Assembly (NCBI GenBank): GCA_016867235.1
Contig: VGJY01000033.1
Coordinates: forward strand, 1 to 32,783
DNA from: Candidatus Tanganyikabacteria bacterium
GTDB taxonomy: Bacteria > Cyanobacteriota > Sericytochromatia > S15B-MN24 > VGJW01
DNA length: 32,783 bases
Direction of reading: 5' to 3'
Positions 15,659 through 22,857 of this stretch are shown here, piece after piece; within the stretch, counting starts at the first letter, position 1, and each line of letters starts with the position of its first letter. A program made the translations under genes and the position numbers. The notes under the pieces were generated by a model. The model ran no database searches, was not told where the DNA came from, and worked only from the letters and a program-made list of their open reading frames with translations.

Positions 15659-17029
15659 ATGAACGGTACGGTGTACGCGAGGACGGCGAACGCCTGGGCG
15701 GTGGTGTTCGCCCTGGTCCTGGTCGCCTTCATCGAGGCGCCGGAGCGGACGGGTGCGTTCCTGACGGAACTCGCCAACCGCGCGGGTCTCGCCGGGACGA
15801 TTCATGCGCCGACGGACAACCTGTGGTACGTCCTGGCGCTGTCGCTGATGGTGGCCGTCACCGCTTTGGCCGTGGTGAGCGCCCGGACGGGCGATCCCGG
15901 CCCGTATCGCAGCCTCCTGGCGGCCAAGCTGATGAGCACCTTCGTCTTCTTCCTCCAGGCCGTGACCGATACCCCGGCCTACTTGCTGTGCGCGCTCGGT
16001 GACGGTTTCGTGGCGCTCACCCTGGCGGCGGCGTGGGGCATCTCGGCGCCGCATCGCGAGCGGGCGGCCGCGCTCCGGGACGGCCTCGTCCCGGACCTGC
16101 GGCGCCGGTATCCGGGCCTCGGCCCGTTCTACGAGGTCTGGTTCGGCAAGGTGAACGTCGGCCCCGGGCAGGCATTCTGGTTCCGCTACACCTTGCTGGA
16201 CGGCGCGGTCGCCGATGCCGGGACCTGGGCCATCTGGTTCGACGCCGCCGCCGGCGTGGTGGCCGGGCGGAGTCCGGCCAGCCTCGGCGATCTCGGCGGG
16301 ATCGCCTTCGAGGTGCCGGCCGGCGCCATCGCCCCGGGCCGGGCCACCGGGCGGGCCGGGGAGATCTCCTGGGATCTCGAGATCCACGGCGGGTCCAGGC
16401 GCTTCGACCACGTACCGCCCCTGGTCGCCGTGCTCGGCCTGGCCCGGTCGCGGTATCTGGCTCCCTATTGCGACGCCCGGGTCTCGGGGACCGTGCGGGT
16501 CGGCGCGCGCGAGATCGCGGTGTCGGCCGCTCCGGGGATGATCGGCCACATCTTCGGCTCGAAGAGCGGGCACACCTGGGTCTGGGCGCATTGCAACGCC
16601 TTTGCCGACGCGCCGGACGCGGTCTTCGAGGGCTTGACGGCCAGGGTGATCCTCGCGGGGCGGCCGTCGCCGCCGCTCTCCTCCTTCGTGTTGTGGCTGG
16701 ACGGGCGCTGCTACCGGTTCTCGTCGGCTCTCGGAATGCTCATGGCGCGCAGCCGCCCCGGCGAACACGCCTGGTCCTTCGAGGCGTCGGCCGGCGGCGC
16801 CACCATCGAGGGCGAGGCGACGGCTCCCGAACCCGGCCAGGTCGCGGTCGTCACCTATACCGACACCGATGGCTCGCACCTGTGGTGCCGCAACAGCAAG
16901 CTGGCGTCCCTGCGGATTCGCCTGCGCGATCCCGCCCGGGGGATCGATCGGGTGCTCGAGGCCAGGGGCACCGCGGCTTTCGAGTACGTCGACCGCAACC
17001 AGCCCGATCGGCCGCCGGACCTTCGATGA
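15659..17029 (+). CDS. Membrane protein fused to AttH/CrtC-like lipocalin-type domain (456 aa)
   Basis: The N-terminal ~130 residues hold about four hydrophobic segments (WAVVFALVLVAF; NLWYVLALSLMVAVTALAVV; AKLMSTFVFFLQAV; YLLCALGDGFVALTLAA). From ~155 the protein changes to a soluble beta-rich domain with FYEVWFGKVNVG..AFWFRYTLLDG, GMIGHIFGSKSGHTWVWAHCNAF and TYTDTDGSHLWCRNSK. This is the pattern of the AttH/hydroxyneurosporene-synthase (CrtC)/tocopherol-cyclase-like lipocalin fold, which handles lipids or terpenoids. ATG 15659 follows GGGAG closely. The stop overlaps the ATG of the GMC oxidoreductase (ATGA), so the two probably act on the same hydrophobic substrate. The fusion with a membrane domain is unusual as far as I recall. 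Confidence 0.7.
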   Translation: MNGTVYARTANAWAVVFALVLVAFIEAPERTGAFLTELANRAGLAGTIHAPTDNLWYVLALSLMVAVTALAVVSARTGDPGPYRSLLAAKLMSTFVFFLQAVTDTPAYLLCALGDGFVALTLAAAWGISAPHRERAAALRDGLVPDLRRRYPGLGPFYEVWFGKVNVGPGQAFWFRYTLLDGAVADAGTWAIWFDAAAGVVAGRSPASLGDLGGIAFEVPAGAIAPGRATGRAGEISWDLEIHGGSRRFDHVPPLVAVLGLARSRYLAPYCDARVSGTVRVGAREIAVSAAPGMIGHIFGSKSGHTWVWAHCNAFADAPDAVFEGLTARVILAGRPSPPLSSFVLWLDGRCYRFSSALGMLMARSRPGEHAWSFEASAGGATIEGEATAPEPGQVAVVTYTDTDGSHLWCRNSKLASLRIRLRDPARGIDRVLEARGTAAFEYVDRNQPDRPPDLR

Positions 17030-18834
17030 GCTTCGACCGCCTGGCGCGCCGGTGGGCGGCGGCCTCGGCTGCCGGGCCCGCGGACGAGGTGGCCGCCGCC
17101 GCGCGCTCCCGGGTCTCGCGGTACCCGCCGCTGATCCGCCTGGCGTTCCGGGTCGTGCCGCCGCTCCTGGAGTGGCTCGGTCCCATTGTCGCGCTTGGCC
17201 GGATCGGGCGAGCGTCGGCGCTGGGCGCGGAGGATTTCGATAGGCTGGAGCAGAACCTCTGCGGGCATCGCAACCTGATCGTGCGCTCGCTCTACCAGTT
17301 GTGGCGGGTGCCCCTGGCCGAGCAGGTGGGAGACCGGCCCGATCCGGCGCCCGTGGCGCATCCGCTCGAGGCCCCCGGGCCGGCGCGAGGCGAGGCGGGC
17401 CTCGACTTCGACCTGGTGGTGATCGGTTCGGGGGCGGGGGGCGCGCCGCTCGCGTGGTCGCTGGCGCGGCGCGGCTGGCGCGTCGCCGTGGTGGAGGCCG
17501 GGGAAGTCGCGCGGCCCGTCACGCCGCGCCTGGCGATGGAGCGCTACTACCTCCAGCAGGGCATGGTGGTGTCGCTGGCCGGGGGCATGATCCCGGTGCT
17601 CGCCGGGCGAGCGGTGGGCGGCACCACGGTGATCAACTCCGGCACCTGTCTCATGCCCCCGCCCGATCGGCTGGAGGCCTGGGACAGGCTCGCCGGGACG
17701 GACTTCGCGGCCGGCGGCCTCGATCCGTATCTGGCGGCCGTCTGGGACCAGTTGCCGGTCAAGGTGCCCGAGAGATCCCTCCTCGGCCCGTCCAACCTGC
17801 TCATCGAGGAGGGGTTGCTTGCCCTCGGGCGGCGCGACACGTACGTCCTGCCGCGCAACGCCCCGGATTGCCGGGGCTCGGGGGTGTGCTGCTTCGTCTG
17901 CCCGACCGGCGCCAAGCGAGGCACCGATCGCGCCTTCCTCCCCGAGGCCGTGGCGGCGGGGTGCGCGCTCCTGGCGAGCACGCGAGCGGAGCGTGTACGG
18001 GAGTTCGCGGATGGCGTGGAAGTGCGGGTAAGCGGGCCCGAGGGCCGCCGGACCCTGCGGTGCCGCCACCTGGTGCTGGCGGGCGGAGCGTTCGGGACGG
18101 TCGGGCTGATCCGCGCCAACCGGCTGGGATCGGCTTGGCGCATGGCCGGGCGGGATCTGCGCATCCACCCGGCCAGCAAGGCGTTCGCCTACTTCCCCCG
18201 GCCCCTGCACGGCGAGCGGGGCGTCCCGCAGGGCCTCGGCTACATGGCGCCAGACCTGCCGCGCCTCAACTTCGAGGGCATCCACACCCCGGTCGGCGTC
18301 GCCGCGCAGATCATGCCGCTCGCCGGCGAGCGGCAGCGCTGGTGGCTGGATCGCTACGAGAACGTCGCCAGCTTCGGGATGAGCGTGCAGGACCGCGCGA
18401 CCGGCCGGGTCCACTTCGGGGGCGGGCACCCGCAGGTCTGGTACCGGCTGGATCCGCGGGACGCTCGCGACCTGGGCGCCGGGCTGCTGCTCGTGGCCCG
18501 GGCGTTCTTCGCCGCCGGGGCACAGCGCGTTCTCCTGCCGGTGCTGGGGATGCAGGCCGAGTTCGGGGCGGAAGCCGACCTCGATCGCGTGGATCCGGCG
18601 GAGGTCACGCCGGCGCGTTTGCTGTGCGCGGGCTTCCACCCGCAGGGCACGGCGGGCATCGGGCGCGTCGTCGATCGGGATCAGCGGCTCGCGGGCTCGG
18701 CGCGGATCTGGGTCGCCGACGCCTCGGTGTTTCCCGACTCCCCGCGCGTCAACCCGCAGATCACCATCATGGCCCTGTCCCTGCGGCTGGCCGACCGGCT
18801 GGCCGGCGCGAGCGCTGGCCCCGCAACCGCTTGA
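17026..18834 (+). CDS. GMC-family FAD oxidoreductase (602 aa)
   Basis: This is an FAD-dependent glucose-methanol-choline oxidoreductase. The start ATG 17026 overlaps the upstream stop. After a ~125-residue helical leader comes the dinucleotide fold FDLVVIGSGAGGAPLAW (Gly134, 136, 139). GRAVGGTTVINSGT is the GMC signature region. The CxxCPTGAK-type segment (GVCCFVCPTGAKRGTDRAFLP) resembles long-chain alcohol oxidases and cholesterol-type enzymes. The C-terminus has FHPQGTAGIGRVVD with the catalytic His, and DASVFPDSPRVNPQITIMA with the Asn. The substrate is likely a lipid or terpenoid alcohol, given the lipocalin-like partner. Its 3' end overlaps the convergent DUF362 gene by 68 bp. Confidence 0.9.
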   Translation: MSFDRLARRWAAASAAGPADEVAAAARSRVSRYPPLIRLAFRVVPPLLEWLGPIVALGRIGRASALGAEDFDRLEQNLCGHRNLIVRSLYQLWRVPLAEQVGDRPDPAPVAHPLEAPGPARGEAGLDFDLVVIGSGAGGAPLAWSLARRGWRVAVVEAGEVARPVTPRLAMERYYLQQGMVVSLAGGMIPVLAGRAVGGTTVINSGTCLMPPPDRLEAWDRLAGTDFAAGGLDPYLAAVWDQLPVKVPERSLLGPSNLLIEEGLLALGRRDTYVLPRNAPDCRGSGVCCFVCPTGAKRGTDRAFLPEAVAAGCALLASTRAERVREFADGVEVRVSGPEGRRTLRCRHLVLAGGAFGTVGLIRANRLGSAWRMAGRDLRIHPASKAFAYFPRPLHGERGVPQGLGYMAPDLPRLNFEGIHTPVGVAAQIMPLAGERQRWWLDRYENVASFGMSVQDRATGRVHFGGGHPQVWYRLDPRDARDLGAGLLLVARAFFAAGAQRVLLPVLGMQAEFGAEADLDRVDPAEVTPARLLCAGFHPQGTAGIGRVVDRDQRLAGSARIWVADASVFPDSPRVNPQITIMALSLRLADRLAGASAGPATA

Positions 18835-20245
18835 ACGCCCGCACGGCCATGCTCGTCAGGTAAGCCCGCATGAACGGCACGATGGTCGCCGGCTGCAGGT
18901 ACGGGTTGCGCGTGCCGCCCAGGGTCGAAAGGAAGAGCGCGTTTTCGGCCACCGAGACCGGGCAGCCCGGGATGCGCACCGCCGGCTTGCCGCGGCGGCG
19001 CAGCAGGCGCCAGGTCGTCTTGAGCATCTTGACGAAGATGTCGTCGGACCGGGCGCAGTGCGGGTTGTGCGTCGAGCGGTCGCGGTAGCGCGACTCCTCC
19101 GCGACGGGCTGGCCGGCGATCTCGCCGCGCCACTTCGCGCAGTCGCCCACGAAGACCACCGGCTCGCCGGGGCGCGGGGAGAGATCCCCGGGATAGGCGC
19201 CGAAGACCACCGTGAGCGGCTTCATGCGCTCGTCGGTGCGCGGATCGACCTGGCGCACGATCTCGATGGCTTCCTCGAGCGCGCCCGGACAGCCGCCCCA
19301 GCAGTAGTCGCCGCCCGGCGCGGGCGGCGGGCCCGCGTGGGCCGTGACCTTGGTACCGGCGAAGTAATTCTCGACGCGGATCAGCCCGGTACGGAAGCCG
19401 CGAGCCCGGGAGCGGGCGGCTTCAAGCGTGAGATCGCCGGCCACGTCGATCGCGTCGGGGTCCATCGGACCGAAGCCCTTGCGGTGCGCGGCGGCGATGT
19501 GGCCGATGCCCGCCGGATCCAGGCCCAGGATGCGACAGCAGGTCGCGTCCACCGCGACGGGGTTGTTGCCCATGACGATCATCCCGAGTTCGAACGGGTT
19601 GGGAGTGAGCATCCGGTCCTGGCCCCCGACGATCGCGTCGATGGCGATGAAGCGCTGCCGCACGATCTCCTGCAGGTCGGCGATCTTGTCGTCGAGAGCG
19701 AAATCATGGTCGATCAGGCGATCCGGATCGTGCTGGATGCCGATGAGGTTCTTGAGCGCGAACGTCACGGTGGTCCAGGGATGCGCCTTGAACTTCGGGC
19801 AGTTGACGAAGTAGTCGGCCCGCGCCACCGGTTCGGGCGTGTAGAGGAAGTCGCGCAGCCTGGGCTCGCGGCTCAGGCGCACCTCGGTCTGCACTTCCTC
19901 CTCGAAGAAGTAACGCTTCGCGCGGTGGCGCCGGATGACCGGATCCCACCCGGCCTCGGTGAAGACCATGCGCGTGGGAACCGTGATGCCGCAACGCTCG
20001 CCGACCGCCAGCTCGGTCATGTCTCGCGCCGTGTCTCGAACCGCGCCGAGCACGCCGTCGAGGAACTCGGCACGCGTGCAAGGGTGCCTGAAGAACTCGC
20101 GGTGCGCGATGACGCCGTTTGGCTTGACCAGCACGCGCCCGGCCGGCGGGTCGCCCAGCGCGTCCAGACCCGCCCGCACGATGGCGCGGATTCGCGCTGG
20201 ATCGTAATCCGGGCAGTCGGCGAGGATGACCCGTGGCTTCGACAT
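18767..20245 (-). CDS. DUF362 domain protein (492 aa)
   Basis: The protein matches the DUF362 family (uncharacterised, often near iron-sulfur proteins): RVLVKPNGVI near residue 40, YFVNCPKFKAHPWTTVTFALKNLIGIQHD (~150-178), VGGQDRMLTPNP, and GNNPVAVDATCCRILGLDP (~230-248). A CWGGCPG segment later could bind metal. Start ATG 20245 (SKPRVILADCPDYD) is supported by homology-like content and a TACAAT hexamer 8 nt upstream; the open frame extends much further upstream only because the antisense of a repeat gene lacks stops. The C-terminus overlaps the GMC gene tail-to-tail. Function unknown. Confidence 0.88.
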   Translation of the reverse strand: MSKPRVILADCPDYDPARIRAIVRAGLDALGDPPAGRVLVKPNGVIAHREFFRHPCTRAEFLDGVLGAVRDTARDMTELAVGERCGITVPTRMVFTEAGWDPVIRRHRAKRYFFEEEVQTEVRLSREPRLRDFLYTPEPVARADYFVNCPKFKAHPWTTVTFALKNLIGIQHDPDRLIDHDFALDDKIADLQEIVRQRFIAIDAIVGGQDRMLTPNPFELGMIVMGNNPVAVDATCCRILGLDPAGIGHIAAAHRKGFGPMDPDAIDVAGDLTLEAARSRARGFRTGLIRVENYFAGTKVTAHAGPPPAPGGDYCWGGCPGALEEAIEIVRQVDPRTDERMKPLTVVFGAYPGDLSPRPGEPVVFVGDCAKWRGEIAGQPVAEESRYRDRSTHNPHCARSDDIFVKMLKTTWRLLRRRGKPAVRIPGCPVSVAENALFLSTLGGTRNPYLQPATIVPFMRAYLTSMAVRAFKRLRGQRSRRPAGRPAAGTGP

Positions 20246-20253
20246 TCCCCTGG

Positions 20254-20259
20254 ATTGTA
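20254..20259 (-). promoter_or_regulatory. -10 element TACAAT, 8 nt before ATG 20245
   Basis: On the minus strand TACAAT is followed by CCAGGGGA and the ATG. The purine run is too close to the ATG for a normal ribosome site, so a leaderless transcript is likely. No clear -35. Confidence 0.45.
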
Positions 20260-20332
20260 GCGCGGAAGGGGTTGCAGGCCCGCACCGCGCGGGTACGAAG
20301 ATGATTGGTCGGATGATAGGGAGGGTGACCTG

Positions 20333-20773
20333 ATGCCGCAGAAACCGGGCAGTCCCACCAGACCGCTGCCGCCGCTGCCCAAGCCGCCGAGGCCGAAGCC
20401 GACGCCGCCTGAGCCGCCGCCCAAGCCGCCGAGGCCCAAGCCGACTCCGCCGGAGCCAAGACCCAGGCCCAAGCCGGAACCGCTGCCGACGCCGCCGGAT
20501 TTCCCGCCGCTGCCCAAGCCGACGCCGCCCGAGCCGCGGCCGAAGCCGAAGCCGAAGCCGGAACCGCTGCCGACGCCGCCGTTCCCGAAGCCGAAGCCCA
20601 GGCCAAAGCCGGAGCCGACGCCGCCGTTCCCGAAGCCGAAGCCCAAGCCCAGGCCGGAGCCGACGCCGCCGTTCCCGAAGCCGAAGCCAAAGCCCGAGCC
20701 GTTGCCGTTGCCGACGCCGCCGGAGCCCGGGCCGAAACCCGGACCGCGGCCGACGCCACCCATCAAGCTCTAG
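20333..20773 (+). CDS. Pro/Lys/Thr-rich repeat protein, possible modification substrate (146 aa)
   Basis: ATG 20333 follows GGGAGG at proper spacing, and the frame ends in TAG three bases before the kinase gene. The product is almost entirely Pro, Lys, Arg, Glu and Thr, with no Cys, Trp or Tyr and a single Ser. About ten threonines occur, nearly all as P-T-P-P-(E/F/D), spaced roughly every 15 residues; the last part is a 15-residue tandem repeat ([10 protein letters not shown] plus five). It has no signal peptide. The opposite strand gives a glycine-rich open frame, but that has no ribosome site and runs into DUF362. Because it heads an operon with a small-molecule-type kinase and a HopA1 protein, I infer it is their substrate or precursor, possibly phosphorylated or dehydrated at Thr. 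It could instead be an unrelated structural spacer protein. Confidence 0.7.
   Translation: MPQKPGSPTRPLPPLPKPPRPKPTPPEPPPKPPRPKPTPPEPRPRPKPEPLPTPPDFPPLPKPTPPEPRPKPKPKPEPLPTPPFPKPKPRPKPEPTPPFPKPKPKPRPEPTPPFPKPKPKPEPLPLPTPPEPGPKPGPRPTPPIKL
20570..20704 (+). repeat. Three 45-bp tandem repeats in the Pro-rich gene
   Basis: Units start at 20570, 20615 and 20660, each beginning CCGACGCCGCCGTTCCCGAA and encoding 15 residues ([10 protein letters not shown] then a variable PxPxx). Units differ by a few bases, mostly swapping Lys and Arg. Less regular upstream copies begin PTPPE. Confidence 0.85.
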
Positions 20774-20776
20774 GCA

Positions 20777-21790
20777 TTGCCGGATCGGGTCCCCCCGCCG
20801 TTTGGCCTCGTCGCGGCCGAACCGCGGGGGGACGCCCCTCCTCCCAGCAAGAACCGGGTCGGGCTCTACCAGGTTCCCGACCGCGGCCGGGTGCTGGTCA
20901 AGTCGCCCGGCCCGGCCGGTCCCGCGGGCATTTGCCACGAGGCGGCCGTGCTGGCGGCGATCGCGCCGCTGGCCGGGGACGGGCGCTGCCCGCTGCGAGT
21001 TCCCGAGGTCTATGCCGCGGACGCCCGGCGCGGCCTGCTGGCAGTGCGCTGGATCGACGGCGCCGAGTCGCTCCATTCTTTCCACCGGCGTACCGGGCGC
21101 CACTCGCCCGCCATGGGAGCGGCGATCGGCCGCGCCCTGGGCTGGTTGCACGGGCGGGCGCCCCCGGGCCTCGATCCGCAGGCCGAGAATGTGCCGCGGG
21201 ACGATGATTTCGCCTCGTTCTTCACGCACGTGCGGCCCGCCACGTACGCGCGCCTAGCGCGGGCGACGATCTCGCTGATCTCCGCGGTGCAGCACGATGC
21301 GGGCGCCGTCGCGGGCCTGCTGGCCATCGGCAGGTGGCGGGGCGGCGAACGCTGGCTGCACGGCGACCTCAAACCCGCCAACATCGTCAGGTTGCCGGGT
21401 AAGCGGCCCATGCTGCTCCTCGTGGACTGGGAGCGCTCGGTGCCGGGGGATCCGGCCCGGGACCTGGGTTCGCTCCTGGCGGAGTACCTGGCGCGGCGCC
21501 TGGCGCCCGATCCCGGGGAGCGGCCGGTGGCTTCCGGAACGCTGGCCGCCTTCGTCGCGGCCTTGCTGGCCGCGTACCGCGAGGAACGCGGGCCTGGCGA
21601 GCCGCCCGCGCCCGACTTCGGGGAGCGGCTGGGGCGCTGGACCGGCCTCGGCCTGCTGTACTGCGTGGTGGCGCGGATTCACCAGGACGGCCTGTTTTCC
21701 GAGCGGGAACGCCTCCTGGCGGCGCACGGCCGCGATCTGCTCGCCCGCCCCGAGGCGGGCCTCCTGACCCTCCTGGGGACCCGGTGGTGA
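20777..21790 (+). CDS. APH/protein-kinase-fold phosphotransferase, class V LanK/LxmK-like (337 aa)
   Basis: This is a kinase of the aminoglycoside-phosphotransferase fold. Visible motifs are Lys42 in VLVKSPG, the catalytic loop LHGDLKPANIV (His195, Asp197, Asn202) and the metal-binding LLLVDWERSVPGDPARDLGSLL (Asp217). The first available start is TTG 20777, three bases after the stop of the Pro-rich gene. It overlaps the HopA1 gene downstream. In class V lanthipeptide clusters (lexapeptide, pristinin, cacaoidin) a kinase of this kind phosphorylates Ser/Thr of the precursor and a HopA1-domain protein acts as the proposed lyase. The same pair here supports that role by analogy; a generic small-molecule kinase is the alternative. 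Confidence 0.8.
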   Translation: MPDRVPPPFGLVAAEPRGDAPPPSKNRVGLYQVPDRGRVLVKSPGPAGPAGICHEAAVLAAIAPLAGDGRCPLRVPEVYAADARRGLLAVRWIDGAESLHSFHRRTGRHSPAMGAAIGRALGWLHGRAPPGLDPQAENVPRDDDFASFFTHVRPATYARLARATISLISAVQHDAGAVAGLLAIGRWRGGERWLHGDLKPANIVRLPGKRPMLLLVDWERSVPGDPARDLGSLLAEYLARRLAPDPGERPVASGTLAAFVAALLAAYREERGPGEPPAPDFGERLGRWTGLGLLYCVVARIHQDGLFSERERLLAAHGRDLLARPEAGLLTLLGTRW

Positions 21791-22734
21791 CGCCTTCGCT
21801 GCTGTCCCGGATCTTCGCGGAGATCGCCTGGGATCCGCGCAAGGGACTGGCGCTGCCGGACGAAGCGGTCGGGCCGCGGGAGGCCCTCGGCGCCCTGCGC
21901 GATCACCTCTATGCGAGGTACTTCTGCCGCTGGTCGCCCGGGCGATCGGGGACCAGCCCGGCTGCTGCGGGCGATCCGGCTTTCGCGGCGCGCCTGGTCG
22001 CGGCTGCCGGGGGGGCGCGCTACTGGAGCGACGAATGGGAGGCCGTGGAGGCCGGCGCGACGCACGCGTTCGTGACCGACGGCCGGATCACGCTGTTCGT
22101 CGACGATCTCGCCGAGATCCGGCCGCGGTCGCCGGTCGCCGGCCAACCCGTCCGCTTGCGCCTGCCCTGCGCAAGGCCGTCCCTCGCGCCCGGCTTCTTC
22201 TACCTGGTCGGCCCGGCCGGCCGGTTCGAGCGGTCGCAGCCCTATCCCCGGCTGTACCTCAACGTACGGCCGGCAGCCGTCCCCTCGCTGGTGCGGGCGC
22301 TCTTGGCGGAGTTCGGCCGGCGCCGCATCCGCTTCGAGGCCAAGTTCGCCGGCGATCCGGCCGGCTACCGCCGGGTGGACCCCGCGGTGCTGTATGCGAG
22401 CCAGGCGGATCTCGGGCGGGCGGTGGCGGCCGTGCGGGCCGTCGCCGCCGCGCATCCGGGATGGTGGCGGGCGGGAACTCCGCTCTTCACGCTGCCGCTG
22501 GGCCGGGGCATCGCCGCGGCGGAATGCCCGGCCGAAGGCGCGGCCGGCGCCGAGAGTTTCGGCCAGCACCGTTGCGGCCTGCTGGCAACCGGCGTGCTGG
22601 CGGCGCTGCGAGCGGGCGATCGCCGGCCCATGGCCGCATTGCGGCACGTGACCGAGGCCTTTTCGGCCGCCGGAGTGGATCTCGCGCGTCCTTACGCGCA
22701 GCGGATACCGCTCGCCGTGTGGCGGCGTCTCTGA
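21787..22734 (+). CDS. HopA1-domain protein (proposed phospho-Ser/Thr lyase of class V lanthipeptide type)
   Basis: The protein carries the features I know for the HopA1 family: PRLYLNVRPAAVPSLVRAL (~154-172), FEAKFAGDPAGYRRVDPAVLY (~183-203), PLFTLPLGRGIAAAE (~232-246) and the conserved SFGQHRCGLLATG (~257-269). The N-terminal ~100 residues are helical and variable, as in relatives. GTG 21787 gives a GTGA overlap with the kinase stop; GTG 21784 is equally possible. HopA1-type proteins are found as Pseudomonas type III effectors and as partners of APH kinases in class V lanthipeptide synthesis. No secretion system is present here, so an enzyme role with the kinase is the better reading. A degenerate repeat begins one base after the stop. 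Confidence 0.85.
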   Translation: MTPSLLSRIFAEIAWDPRKGLALPDEAVGPREALGALRDHLYARYFCRWSPGRSGTSPAAAGDPAFAARLVAAAGGARYWSDEWEAVEAGATHAFVTDGRITLFVDDLAEIRPRSPVAGQPVRLRLPCARPSLAPGFFYLVGPAGRFERSQPYPRLYLNVRPAAVPSLVRALLAEFGRRRIRFEAKFAGDPAGYRRVDPAVLYASQADLGRAVAAVRAVAAAHPGWWRAGTPLFTLPLGRGIAAAECPAEGAAGAESFGQHRCGLLATGVLAALRAGDRRPMAALRHVTEAFSAAGVDLARPYAQRIPLAVWRRL

Positions 22735-22735
22735 A

Positions 22736-22836
22736 GGCCGGCACGGAGGCCGGCCCCACCCGGCATTGCGCCAGATCGGGCGGCGCCGGCCTCCGTGCCG
22801 GCGGCGACCGAGTGCGAAGTCAAAGGAGCGCCGCCA
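22736..22836 (+). repeat. Degenerate/composite copy of the MITE-like element (copy 5)
   Basis: This copy starts with the second hairpin in reverse orientation (GGCCGGC, loop ACGGAG, then CCCCACCC) at 22736-22761. It continues with the same hairpin forward (GCCGGC, loop CTCCGT) and the right end GAAGTCAAAGGAGCGCCGCCA, ending about 22836. The left terminal repeat is missing. The loops are still complementary. It begins one base after the HopA1 TGA stop and separates it from the convergent HD-GYP gene. Confidence 0.8.
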
Positions 22837-22857
22837 TGCGGCCGGCCCCACCCGGGG

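Noticed and set aside
20017-20766. Glycine-rich open frame ([16 protein letters not shown]) antisense to the Pro-rich gene
   Set aside because: It resembles glycine-rich proteins, but it has no ribosome site and continues out of frame into DUF362. The plus strand has a good Shine-Dalgarno, a clean stop and operon context.
21787-22734. HopA1 protein as a type III secretion effector
   Set aside because: No secretion system, chaperone or hrp-like promoter is nearby, and the gene is coupled to an APH-fold kinase as in class V lanthipeptide clusters.
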